Of a DNA stretch of 64,000 bases, positions 34,065 through 47,400 are shown piece by piece. Location: assembly GCA_030267565.1 (NCBI GenBank), contig BRXU01000005.1:5236001-5300000 (forward strand). The letters are read 5' to 3'. The first letter of the stretch is position 1. Every line of letters starts with the position of its first letter. The DNA is from Pleodorina starrii. Taxonomy: Eukaryota; Chlorophyta; Chlorophyceae; Chlamydomonadales; Volvocaceae. Both the position numbers and the translations under genes were made by a program. The notes beneath the pieces are model-generated. The model saw only the letters and a program-made list of their open reading frames with translations, was not told where the DNA came from and did not search any database.

Positions 34065-37000
34065 ATGGCTAGCGCTCCTCCAAAAAACGCAAAGACCCTC
34101 CGTTACTACAATGAATTAACAAAAGGCGCAGCGATGGAGGCCGCTGCGGGCCAGCTGCGCCTCGACCAGGTCTTTCCGCTGCCTTTCGGCAATGGCGTCC
34201 GAAACAGCGACGACAGCCAGACCAACATTCTTTCGAGCCTCCGACAAATTTACATCTCCGGTAGATTTGACCAGCGACAGCATGCCGGAGGCGCACCTGC
34301 CGGGGGCGTCCCAGCGTCGACGGCGGTGCCACACCAGCCGGACGACCTCCTTCTCAACCGCGATGTGGCGACGCTATTGCAAGCGACGCACAGACAGCTG
34401 TCGGCCAGCAGTGGACGCGACTGGCCCCGCCAGGTCTGACCCGCGCTTACCGTATCTATCGCCGCCGCGACCAGCGAGCACGAACCGACCAGGGTGGACC
34501 AACTGTCCAACATTGCGGCGTACGGCGTCCTATCGTGCTATCGGCGCATTCATTCCTTCAATCATCTTCCATGATAATTTCTTGAGTCAGTGATGACTCC
34601 ACATCGCTCATGTATGCTAAGTAACAGACACAGTAAGACGTACGCGTGATGGCCCGTTGGCTGCCTCGGTTTGCACGGGACCACGCTGTGGAGGCCTTGC
34701 GCTCAAAAGCTTTCCAAAGCTGCTCTCGTGGTCCCGTGTGCAAAATGTAAAATGAGGCAAACGCGTGTGGCCTGTTGCGTTCGCTCATAGCCGCTGGGAT
34801 ACGCAACGTATCCCCGTATACCGTAACGAGAGATGGTCTCAAACTGCCGTACTGGGCACATACACATACACATGCACATGCACATGCACACAACCATACA
34901 CACGCCGCTGACCGCCTTCCCGCCCTCCCACAGTCGGCGCCCACCTCCTCCGTGTCGTACGTGGTGGCTTCGGAGAGCAGTCAGGAGGGCACCAACGGCC
35001 GCTACGAACCGCTTCCCCACGTCACCATCCGACCCCCCGGCCTCCTGGACACACGCGGACCGGAGGCGGATCAGCTCGCGGACGTAATGCTGCGGCAGGT
35101 GCGTCGTACTCTCGTACACCCTCCTACCAGCTCCTCCAGCTCCTCCAGCACCTCCCTGCGGCGACCCGTCAGGTGCTGCCGTACAACGTGCTGCCGTACA
35201 GCGTGATCCAGCCGTACAAGAAAACGCTGCACAGCCCCTAACGTATCGATGGTTGTGAGTCCGCGCGTTGTGCGCCGGTCATGCTTTCTTTCGGCGGCTG
35301 CGGCGACTAGTGGCTTTGGTCGGCTAGTCGCTGACGCCGACAGCGCGCAGCTGGAACAAGGAGAAGGAGAAGGAGAAGGGCAAGGAGCAGCGGCGGTGGC
35401 TCAGCGGGTTCCGGCGGCAGGGCGAAGCAAACGTGGCGAAGAACGGCCCCAGGCCCCAGGCCGCCGCCGCCGCGCGAGAATTTTCTGTCGCATAGTTTGG
35501 TATTATTTGGTAATAATTACGGCACCCAAGGGCGCCCTTTAGTCTGCGTGCGTTGCGTCAATCATTCATTCATTCGCGCTGCGGGCGCCCCTCTGCCTTC
35601 CACGTGGGCTTTGGTGCGTTGGTGGGCGTCGTGTATGGGGTGCACCCGCCTTGAGCGCCCCATCAGCCCCGGTCGATTGGGGCGGCCCCGGTCGGCTCTG
35701 CCCCTCAGGGATGAGGGGCTGAGGGCTGTAGCCCCGTGTATCATGTCTTCACGTGTCAGGCTGAGGGGCTGAAGGGCCCCCCACTACAGCCCCTCCATGT
35801 ATCATGTCTTCATGTGTCAGGGTGAGGGGCCCCCCAATGCCCTCAATGCGGCCGCAGGGCACCGCCATGGCCGTGATGCCCTGGCGCTGCGACCACACTG
35901 TACGGCAGTACCTGCTCCAGGGGCACCGCAGGCGGGCGCTGCTGGCGGCGACGGGTGGCGCGCTGTACGGCGGCAAAGGTACGGCGCGGCACTGCGCGGC
36001 ACTGCGCCAGCACTATCGCGAGCGCGCGAGGGCGTGAGGGCGCGGGCTGGACGCCCGGTGGCATGGATGGTCTCAACGGGGGCATGTGGGTTAACGAGGA
36101 GGAAGGGGGGCAGAGAGGGTCGGGCAGTGCAGGAAGAGGAAATAGGCTGACAGGGGCTGATGAAAGAGGGGGTTAAAAACCCTAAGTTCAGATACCGCGG
36201 TGAGGGAACGGAGACGGCGTTAGCGAACGAAGGGGTGTGTGTGACTGTGTGTGTGCGTGCGTTCCTTGGGTGCTTGGGCGCGGCGCGATCGCCGCAACGG
36301 CCCATGGCTTCATAAGCTGCCTTGGGCCGTTACGGCGATCGCGGCGGCCCCGTGTCATGTCGCCGCCTGCTGCCGCCCAACTCCGCGATGTCGCCCTCAA
36401 CGGTACCCTAAGCGGCACCCGCAGCTCGACAGAGTCCCCTTGCCGCCGCAACGTGCTGCTATTGTACAAGCAGCCGCAGAATACCGTACATTACCGTACT
36501 ACATCCCCCAGTGCCTTCTCCATCCTGCCCGTCCCTTGGGCAAGCTGCCTGATCCGCTGATCCGCCGCCGCCTCCCCCACACGCGCTTTCAATGGATGTC
36601 ACCCCCAGCGCTTCCCGACTTGCGACTGGAGCTCCGACGTGAGCGCGTGTTCCTGGTGCTGCACTACCACTGGGATGGACAGCGCCTGTGGCCCTGCGAC
36701 AGCTGGCGGGAGGAGCGGAAGGGGGAGGAGGAGGAGGAGAGGAAGGGGAAGGAACGGCGGCAGCAGCAGAGCCAGGTCCCGGGCCCGGGCCAGCAGCTGG
36801 TGCACACCAGCGACCAACAGCGGCAGCAGCAACAGCAGCGGACGATGCCACTGCCGCCGCGGCAGCAGCAGCAGCAGGCCCCAACCCAACCACAGGCTCA
36901 AACCCGAACCCAGGCGGTCCCGCCTGGGGGGCAGCGGCAGCAGCCGCAGCCGCCGCTGCTGACGGTGCAGCAGCAGCAGCCCCAGGTGGCGGAGGGTGCT

Positions 37001-40000
37001 CCGCTGGTGGTGGGAGGGGATGCGGCGAGGTCCGTGGCGGCGGCGGCGGCGGCGGGAACGGGAGCGGCGGCCTCGGGTCCCTCGGCGGCCGGTGGCTGGG
37101 CGGGTGGTCTAGAGGGCACGCGGCGCTTCAGCATCGAGGACAGCAACGTGCAGGTGGGGCCGGGCGGGGCAAAAGAAAGCGGCCCGGGACGAGGGAACGC
37201 AACGCAGTTACCTGAGGATTACCTGATATCTCCAGCAGAAAGAAAGCGAGCGCGCGGCCGCGTCGCCGGCGCGGGTGCGGGTGCGGACACGGGCGCGGAT
37301 GTGGGCGCGGATGTGGGGTTGGGTGCGGGTGTGTGCATAGGGACTGCGCTGCCATAGGGACCGGCGGGCGGGGGGGCAAGGCTGCCAACTCGCCTCACCT
37401 CCCCTCACCTCACCTCGCCTCGCCTCGCCTCACCTCACCTCACCTCCTCACCTCCCGCCTCCCTCTTACCCAACACCAAACACGCAGCTGGGCATCCTGG
37501 TCCGAAAGGGCGTGGGCGGCACGTACGCCTTCCAAGCCGCGCATAAGGCCCTGGAAGCCCGGGGACTGCTGCCCCTCAGCCGCCGGATGACCCAACCCGG
37601 TGCCGCCGGTGCCACCCGGGCCCTATACGCCAGAGGAGGACAGGCGGCGGCGCGGGGAGCAGGGCAACCGCCGGCAGCCATTTCAGCTTCTCCAGCCGCC
37701 GCCGCCGCCGCCACTGCAGCAGCAGCAGCAGCAGTCGCAGGCATGACGTCAGGCGATGTAGCCGCCGCTGCTGGTGCCGCTGCCGCTGCTGCTGCAACCG
37801 CCGCGGGATGTGGCTCCGCCGGTGTGGGAGCCGCCGCTATGGGCGGGACTACATCCGCCGCTGCGTCTGTGGCTGCTGTGTCGTTGCGGGGCCCCCTGGA
37901 GGCAGCAGCAGCAGCAGCAGCAGCGGCTGCCGCCGATGCTGGCGCTGCTGCTGCGGCGGCGCCCGTTGCGGCGGCAGCGGCTGGGGCAGCGGCGCGAAGC
38001 TCCGCCGCCGCCGCCGCCGGCGAGCCGCAACCGCAACCGGGGGGGATGGCGGTCGAAGGCAGCGCAGCCGCGCGGGCGGTCGCAACCTCTGCAGCGGCGG
38101 CGGCGGCGGCGGCGACGGCAAAGGCCGGTGCTGCCGCAGGCTTCGCATCCGCTGCCGCTGAGGCCTCCAGCAGCCCCCTCCTGGATCACCCCACCACCAC
38201 CACCACCACCACCACCCGCAGCGGCAGTGGCCCTCCACCGGAGTCCGTCAGCGCACAGCCGTCAGCAGCGGCGGAAGCGGGGCCGTCCGCTGCTGGATCC
38301 AACAGCAGCGGATCCAACGGCGTTGGATCCAATCGCATTGGATGCAGCAGCATCGGATCCAACGGCGTTGGATCCAACATCGAATCTAACAGCATCGGAT
38401 CCAACCGCATCGGATCCAGCATCTCCGGATCCGCTGCCGGACCTCTGGCGGCCACCGCCCCCACATCCCCACACGCCTCAACCAACACACTGCCTCAACC
38501 ACGTCTCCCACCGCTATCGGCAGCCGGGGCTCCAACTCGAGCCGGCGGTACCTCCCCCATGCCGGTACCGCCGCCCGTTGCAGCGGCTCCTCCTGCCGCA
38601 CCATCACCGCCGTCGCCGTTGCCGTCGCGGACGACGTGCGCAGCGGCGCCGGCGACCTCGACGGCGGCGGCGGCGGCGCGGCCAGTTGGCAGTTGTACGG
38701 CGGCGGGAACGGCGGCGGGCATGGCGGCCGGCGCTTCCGCGCGGCCCCATCTCGAGGCGGCACCAGACTCCCGCTGGCCGGCGCCGATCCGCACCACGGC
38801 GTGCGGCGGCGCCGCCACGGCGGCGGCGGCGGCGCCGCCGCCGCCGTACTCTGCGCAACTTGTTTCGCCGGCCTTTCCCGCGCGCGAGTCCATCCCGCGC
38901 GCCGCCTCCGTCAGCTCCATCCGCAGCTGGCGGCGGTCGATGACGGCGTACGCCGCCGGAGAGCCAAGTGGCGAACTGCCGCCGCAGCCGCCGCCGCAGC
39001 CGCCCCATTACCAGCCGAGGCAGTCGCAGCACCAGCGTCAACAGCCGCCGTCGCCGCCGCCGCTGCCGCCGCCGCCGCAGCAGCCACAGCTGATAGAGGC
39101 GACGGAGATAGGCGACGAGGGCGAGGAGGGCGCGGCGGAGGCGGGAAGGGAAGGGTGCGAGGCGTTGGGAGCCGCTGTCGCGTCGGCGACTGTGGCGGCG
39201 GCCGAAGATGATGATATTGATGAGGAGCCGATGGTGGAGGAGCAGGCAGCGCAGGAGGTGGAGGAGGAGGTGGCGGAGGAGGCGGAGGAGGAGGCGGGGC
39301 CGGATGTGGAAATGGAAGACTCGCCGCCGGCGTCGGCTGCGAAGGAGGAGGACATGGGCGCGGAGCAGCAGCAGCTGGAGGAGCGAGAGGAGGACGAGGC
39401 GGAGATGGAGGCCGGGGAGGCGGAGATGGAGGCAGGGGAGGCGGAAATGGAGGCCGGGGAGGCGGCGGAGCCGGAGCTTCAGGCTGCTGACGATACCGGT
39501 ACTCAAATGGAGCCGGCAGCCCAGGAGGCGGAGGAGGATGGCGGTGGGGAGGCGGTGAGGGAGCTCGCGCTTGCGGAGATCGACGAGGAATCTGGCGAGA
39601 TGGAGCAGGAGCAGGAGCAGGAGCAGGATGGGCGGATGGGCAGCCGGATGCGCGGATCGGATGGGGGGCCAGGCGCGGGGCAAGGGCCAGGGCCGGGGCT
39701 TGGGGCGGATGTGGCGATGGAGGAGGAGGTTGAGGTTGAGGTTGAGGAGGAGGGGCGAGAGGCAGCGGCGGTGACGGCAGTCGACGACGCGGCAATGGAG
39801 ACCGGCCGGCAGGAGACGAATGCGGCGGTGGCGGCGGCGGTGGCGGCGGCGGCAGCGGTGGCAGCGGTGGCTGGCGGCGGAGCGGGCAATGACGCGGGCG
39901 CTGCGCCGGACGGCGCTGCGACGCAGGCGGCCGCAGCGGCCGGTGCCCTTGGAGCACTGCCGGCGACGGAACCGCGAACGGTCGGCTTTTCGCGGCCGGG

Positions 40001-43000
40001 CCCGCCGACTGCATTCGGACTGCCGTACGCCAGCACCGGCGGCAACGCTGGCAGCGGCGGCGGCAAGCCCCTCAAGCTGTACAGCTACTGCTGCCGCCTG
40101 GAGTTGTACGTGGACGAGCAGCTGTGGCGCCGTACAAGCAAGCCGGGCCGAAACCTGCTGTACTCTGCCGTACAAGCCGTGGAGCGCTGGCTGCACGACA
40201 GCTTCAACGAGTGGAACCACGAGTCAATCGTACGGCACTGCGCCGGGCTGCTGGGCTGCCTCGGGGTGGCTGCGGCGGCCGGCGGCGCCGCCGCTACCGA
40301 CTTCACGACTGCAGCCGCCCAGACGGCGGGCGGTTGGGCGCCATCGACGCCGCTATCAACCACTTGCCCACCGTCGACCCTATCGCAGCAACAACAAAAC
40401 TCGCAACAGCAGCAGCAGCACCAAATCCCGGTGGCAGCTCAAATCGCAGCTTACCAGCGCTTGCTGGCGGCAGCGGCGCTGGCGGCGCAGATGCGCGCCA
40501 CTGCCGCCGCCGCCGCAGCGGCGGCCGTCGCCGCCACCGGCCCGTGCGTGTCAGACACCGGCGGCATCGCAGCGCCGCCGCTACAGCCGGCGTCGGCGGG
40601 GGCGGCGGCGGCTCCGCCGTTGGTAACCGCCGCCGCCGCCGCCGCCGTCGGCAGCGCGACGACATCTTCAGCGACAGTCGTCGCCGCACCGCCGTGCAGT
40701 AATAGGTTGCCATCCGACGTGCGCAGCGTCGCCCCCCCGGTGCTGCCGACGACGATGGCGGCGCCGGCGGCGGCGGCGGCGCCGCCGCCGCCGGCGCAGT
40801 GCACGTGCGGAGAGCCGCGGGAGGCGCTCACGGCGCCCTCCACTCGGATCCGGATCCAGCCGTCTGCCGTACAACAGCCCGAGCCAGTGGCGGCAGCGGC
40901 GCCGCCGACGTCGCCGGGAGCTGCACGGCAGCTGACGCCGCTGCCGGGGCCCGCAGCACCCGGGCCGTCAACGCTTCTGGCGGCCCAGCCTTCGACGCCG
41001 CTGGCGGCGCTGCCGTCGACGCCGCTGCCGTCGACGCCGCTGGCGGCGCTGCCGTCAACGCCGCTGGCGGCGGAGCCTTCGACGCCGCTGCCGTCGACGC
41101 TGCTGCCGTCAACGCCGCTGGCGGCGCAGCCTTCGACGCCGCTGCCGTCGACGCCGCTGCCGTCAACGCCGCTGGCGGCGCAGCCTTCGACGCCGCTGGC
41201 GGCGCAGCCGTCGACGCCGCTGCCTTCTACGCCGCTGGCGGCGCAGCCTTCGACGCCGCTGGCGGCGCAGCCTTCGACGCCGCTGCCGTCGACGCCGCTG
41301 GCGGCACAGTTGCAGCGCTGGGCGCTGCTGCTGTCGGCCGCTGCGGCCACCCAACGCGCCGCCCAGACGCCCGGCGGCGCCCAGACGGCCCTCCCCACAC
41401 CACACCTGCCGCCACCGTCGTCGTCGTGGACGCAGCAGCCGTCCGTGACGCCTCGGCTGCCTCTCGTGCCGCCGGCAGCGACGGCGGCGGCTACGTCAGC
41501 TGCAGTGACGGCGCTGCGCGCTTCCCTGAACGCCGCGGCAGCTGCCTCCGCTGCCGTCGCCGTCCCGTCGCCCCCCTGGACCGGCGCTGGCCCTTCTGCC
41601 CCTTCTTCCGCTCTGGCGGCGGCGGTCACCACTCGCCTTCCGGCAGCCCCAGCGCCGCTGCAACTGCCAACGCAGACATCGACGGTGGCCGAAGCGGCCG
41701 CCGGCGCGTTGCCTGGGGTGCCTGGAGTCACATCCGCCAGCATGACCCATGGGTCGGCCCTTATGACCCACGGGTCGGTCGTCCGCATACCGGGAGGGCT
41801 GCCCGAGCTCGTGGTCATGGCTGCCGCTCTCTCGGCCCGCATCGCGGAGGGCGGCTGTGGTTTCCCGCTGCTGCAGTGCCGTACTGATACTGCTAGCTGC
41901 ACCTTCGCCGCCCCGCCGGCTGCGACGGCGGCGGAGGCGGCGGCGGCGCCGCCGCCGCCAGCGGCGATTGCGGCAGCGGCGAAGGCATCGGCGGCGTCCT
42001 CTGCCTCAGCCGGAGCAGCATCGGAAGTGCGCGGTTCTGGCGCAGCAGCGGCGACGACCGCCGGCACCGCAGCGACTGTAGCGACAGTAGCGGCAGTAGC
42101 GACAGCGGGATCAGGAGCAGCCCTCACATTGCCAAGCGCTGGTGCTGGCGCCTACGGCGCTTCAACGGCAGAGGCAGAGGCGCCCGGCGACGGCGCGGCA
42201 GTTCAGGTATCGGCTGCGCCTGCCGTTGCGGCAGCTGCAGCGGCGGCGGCGGCGACAGCGTCAGCAGTACGGCACTCAGCGGCGGCGGCGGTTGGGCCGT
42301 TCCCCTGGCCGCTGTACCTCATAGGCACGCGGGACTGCTTCACCTACCACCTGCAGCCACGGGTGACGGTCGTACGCTCGTCCGACGGCCGTACATTTCG
42401 CCGTACGGAGTACTTTTTCCGGGAGGACGAGCTACCGCCCGATTACTGGAGCTTTGCGGGTGAGGGGGCGCGCGGGTTCGGGATCGGGTGCGGGTGCGAG
42501 GATTGGGCTGTTAAAGATGAGATCGCAGCGGTGGAATGGGAGGTGACGTCGGCGAACGGGTTCGGTTTCGGGTTTGGTTTCGGAGAAGCCGGGCCGGTGC
42601 TGGGTAGGAGCCTGGGGCCTGGGGTAAGTGCGATCCCGAGAGACAGCACCAGGCATTGTCGGCAGCCGGGGGGATGGATGCTTGCCCCCCCTCGACCCCC
42701 AATCTGCATAGCACCCAAGAACCCTTTAACCAACTTCTAGAGCTGTTGGAATCTTGTCTTACCGGGAGTGGTTTACGCGAGGCTCGAGACGAAGTGCCAC
42801 TAGTACGGCATGGTCTTTGGGTTTTTGGGTCTTGAGGCAGGCTTGATGCATTAAGATGTTCACCTTTCCATGTGTGTGTGTATATGAGTGGATTCCTCAC
42901 GCTCTCTATCAGCATTTGCACATTTGCACATATGCACAGATGGCGCGATGTTGAGACCTCCTTCGCGCGCCTGCCGCCGCTTCGACCGCGCAGGCAAGCC

Positions 43001-43951
43001 CACGGCGGAGGTGTTTGCGGACCCGCCGGCGACCCACGGGCCGTCAGCACCCGACCCGACGTGCAGCAGCAGGAGCCCCGCCCATTCCGGCGGCCCCGCA
43101 CCGCTGGAACCCGCCACCGCGGCTGCCGCCGGTGTGGGACCACCCGCGGCACCGCCGGTCGTCGTCGCCGAGGCAACGTCAGCGTCGGCGTCAGTGCCAG
43201 CGTCGGCGTCGGCGTCGGCGCCAGCGTCGGCGTCAGTGCCCGCGTCGGCGTCAGTGCTAGCGTCGGCGTCAGTGCCCGCGTCGGCGTCAGTGCCAGCGTC
43301 GGCGTCAGCGTTGACCCACGGGTCGGTGGCCCTCTATCGGTCGGACACGGAGGCAGGACGTGTGCCTGCCGCCGCCGACGGGCCCTTGCCAACGGCCTCG
43401 CCAACGGTTGCCACTGCAGCGGAGGCGGCCGCCGCAGCGGCGGTTACAGCGCCCGGAGCCACTGCCGGCGCCGCAGCCGCCGCTGCCGCTAGCGCACTGC
43501 CGCTGTCTGGAGCCAAGCCGTCGATAAGCAGCTGCGAACACATGGTGGTTATGTGCGCAGCGGAGGCCGCGGGGGGAGTCTCGGTGGCATCGCGCCCCGA
43601 GGCAGGCGCTCCCGGCGGTGGTGACGGAAGCGGCGGCGACTGCGACGGCGGTGGGACGAGGGAACAGGAACATGACGGGGCGGCCGCCGTTGGGTGGCAA
43701 CACGAGCTCGTTAGCGGCGCGCGGCCGCCTGGCGGCGCTGGAGACGCCGAAGATCCCGGGCGCCGGGGTGGCCGCGGCGGCGACGGAGGAGCTGGAGCCG
43801 GCGGCGGGGGCGACCTTGGCGCCGGCGCCGGCGGCGGCGGTAGCGGCGGCGCTGGCGCCGGCGGCGGCGGCGGTGATAGTGATGATGGCGGTGATGAGGA
43901 GTTGGCGGCATTGGCGGCTGTTGCGCAGGTGCTTGAGGACGTGATGGTGGG

Positions 43952-44008
<57 letters not shown>

Positions 44009-44434
44009 ACGCGACGGCGCCCCACCGGGCATGAGCTGCAAAGGCTGCACGAGCGCGATAGCCGGCGCCGCCAGCGGCGGCGGGAGCGGCAGCGTCTGGA
44101 GGCCCGCCGCCACCGCCGCCACCCCTACGGCGCTCGCCGCCACCCCTGCGGCGCCCGATCTTACAGCCGGCGGCGGCGGCGGCGGCAGCAGCAGCTCAGC
44201 TCCGCCTGCCGCCTCCGCGGCCGCCGGTTGCGCCTCCGAAACCAGCCCGCCATGGACCGCCACCATTGCCGCAGCACCGGGCCCCCATTGCCGCCCCACC
44301 GCCGCAGCCCACCGGACCTCCGGCACTGACCAGGTGTCCGAAGCCACGGCTGAAACCGCGGCTGAACCGACAGCCCCTTGCCTGCGTCCTGACATCGCTG
44401 CCGCCGGAAACATCGGCAGCACAGCAGCGGCAAA

Positions 44435-44465
<31 letters not shown>

Positions 44466-47400
44466 CTCACCAACCCCGCCGCCGCCACCGCCCTCCGTCC
44501 GACGTATCCCGCGTCGCTGTTCCCGCCGCTCGAGCCGCCGCCGCCGGGCCTGCTGCCCGTGGGCGTGGTGACGTACACTCAGCTCTTCCGTCAGGACGAG
44601 CTGTACGGCATCGAGGCGGCGGCGGACGCCACCGACGTCATGGCGCGACGCGGGCTGCTGCCGCCGGACTGCTACCACCACAGCGCCAGCGGCGCCGCCA
44701 CCAGCGGCGCCGCCGCCAGCGGCACGGCAGCAGCGGCGCTGAAGCGAACCAAGATGTTTTTCGGAGCGCGGTGAGGCGACTGGGTTTTGTTTTTGTTTGG
44801 GGGGGGGGGGGGAGGCGTGCAGAGTGGGTGTACAAGGGGTCTGGGACTATGGTGGGATTCGAGGAGGCCATCTAAAAGCCCATCGGGCCATGGGGGTGGC
44901 GGGATGGGGACGGCTGAGTGGCTGCGGCGCGCACAGGCGGCCCGGCAGGCAGGCATCAACGGGCAAGTTGTGCCGCCGCTCTCTCCCCCGCCGTTTACGG
45001 GCTCCGGCCTATACGCGGATAATAATAATAATCCCCCGCAAGGGCGCCCACTCGTCCTGGCGTCGACTTCCTGCCCCGACTGGCGCCGCGAAAACCTCCT
45101 CCTCGGGGGAAGACATGTGCGCCGCCTTTCCCGCTTACCCATTTCCCCATGTTTACACGCCGCCGCCCCTGAACCCACTTCCTCGCTCCGCCGGGATCCG
45201 GGATCCATGGAACCTGGAATCTGGGGTTCTGGAATTCTCAGGGTTTGAAAACGTGTGTGTCTGTGTGTATGTGTGTGTGCACCTGTGTACCCGGCAGGTA
45301 CTTGTGGACCCGGGAGCAGCTGTCTCAGCCCTACGCCCGGGTGGCGGGCGGTGTGCGGGTGGATGTGCCGCCACCGCTGCGATGGATGAGACACCTGGTG
45401 GGTGGGCGGGCGGCTGGGTGGTTGGGTGGGCGGGCGGCTGTGGCTGGGGGCGTGTGTGTGTGTGGTGGCTGGGTGTATGTGTGGCTGGCTGGGTGGGTGG
45501 GTGGCTACTGGCTAGGTGGCTAGGCGGCTGCTTGTGTGGGGGTGTGATTGCTGACTGGACAGGCGGGCGGGCTCGGGTGGGCTCGAGTGGGCTCGGGTGG
45601 GCTCGTGTGGGCTCGGGTGGGCTCCTGCGTCCTGCCTCCTCCTGGGGCACCTCCTGTCGGGGCTCCTGTTGGCCGAATGTGGTAATGCAAGTATGCGACC
45701 CGGGATGTTCGCAGCCACCTCTCCACGTCCTCCGCCGCGGCCCCCGCCCCCCGCCCTGCCCGACTCGGCGGCGAGTTCCTGCCTTCCCCCCTGGCCCGTC
45801 CCCGTGCCTCCGTGCCTCCGTGCCTTGTGGCCCGGTGAGCCGGTGATGATCAGGTGGAGTCCCCGCTGGTTGGATGCGGCGTCATTCCGCGCGGCTTCGT
45901 GGACAGCATCGCCCTCAACCTCTACCACGACGGCAGCGAAGGGATCGGGGTGCGTGGGGAGGCAGGGGGGAGGCCGGGGGGGCTACGTTGGCTTAGGGTT
46001 TGAGGACACAGCCGACACAGCTGGCAAGCGTAGCTACCTTACATCCACACACACATCCACACACACATTCACACACACATACACACACATACACACACAT
46101 ACACACACACATACACACACACACATACACACACATACATCCACACACACATCCACACGCACAGCCACGCTGATGCAGCTGATAATGCCAACACCGCGGC
46201 TGCTCTGGCCCGGCCGCGGCTTGCGCTCTACTGCCATGCACCTCTCGCCTCTCGCCCATCGAGATCTGCTCCGTCCCGGCAAATCCACAATCGATGCAAT
46301 ATTACGTTCCCCTGCCGCCCGTCTTCCACCCGTCTCCCACCCGTCTCCCACCCGTCTTCCTCCCGTCTCCCTCCTGTCGGCTTCATGCATGGTGGTGGCG
46401 CGGTGGGGTGCGACCCCAGAGCCACTACGACGACGCCGCTCGCTTCCGGCGGCCCATCTACTCTCTGCGCCTCTTCTCAGACAGCCGCCTGTCCTTCGGC
46501 GGACACTTGTTCGGCATCACCAACAACGACTTCTTCGTGCCCATGCCGCGGGGGTGAGTGCGGGGGGTGCGTGTCGGTCGATGTAACGGTGCTGGTGTCG
46601 GGAGTCCGCCCGAGGCTGTATGCCAGGGCGGGCGGGCGGGCGGGCGGGCGGGCGGGTGGGCGGGCGGGGGGCGTGTTCGTGTGTGTGGGGAGGGGTTGTG
46701 GTCTGCGAGCTTGGGGCTGGTGTGCTTGTGTGTCTGTTGTTTGTTCGTGTGATTGTGGGCTGTGTTTGTCGTATGTTGTGTGCATGGTAGGAGAGGTTTC
46801 CGAAGGGGGATCCGAAGGGCTGAAGGGGAAAAGGACGATAATTGGTTGCAGTCTCGGGTTGGGTTGGGTTGGTGGGGTGACGTGGTCGTTGGGTCGTTGG
46901 ACGACGACGTACAGGGAGCGGGCAAGTGGCGGACAGGTGGGGGCATCCAAGATTCAACAACCCCGTGCCGACCGTCCCTCCCCTTACCCCTACTCCCTGC
47001 CCCCATACACCCTTGCCCCCTGCTCCCCTGTCAGCTGTGTGACGGTGCTGGAGGACGACTCCTACGCCGCCAACGGCATCAAACACAGCGTCCGCCCCGC
47101 GGACATGGCGGGCAAGAGCGCGGCTCTCATTCTGAGGGGTATCGAGCCGGAGGCCTTGCGGCGGGCAAAGGTGACAGCTTGGGGTTGGTAGGTCGGTCGG
47201 TTGCTGGCTGTTGGCCGTTGGTCTGTTTGCCATAGTCCGTTGGCCATCCAACCACCCAACCACCATAACCGCTCCTCCCCCGTCCTCATCCCGTTCCCAG
47301 GAGCTGCTGTTGGAGGAGACATGCACGCTGCTGACCACCGCACTGAGAATTGTCGATGGACCCACGGGTCGGTCCGACCCCGGCGCCACCACCGCCGCCG

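Noticed and set aside
34116..34334. Minus-strand frame with a plausible-looking helical sequence opposite ALKBH exon 1
   Set aside because: The plus frame has better GC-rich third positions, a start codon and a phase that fits the next exon. The choice is not certain.
40451..42127. 558-codon minus-strand frame, and similar frames at 38604-40220 and 43334-44578
   Set aside because: They are antisense shadows of GC-rich ALKBH exons; the plus frame contains the conserved islands and joins phase-correctly to AlkB exons.
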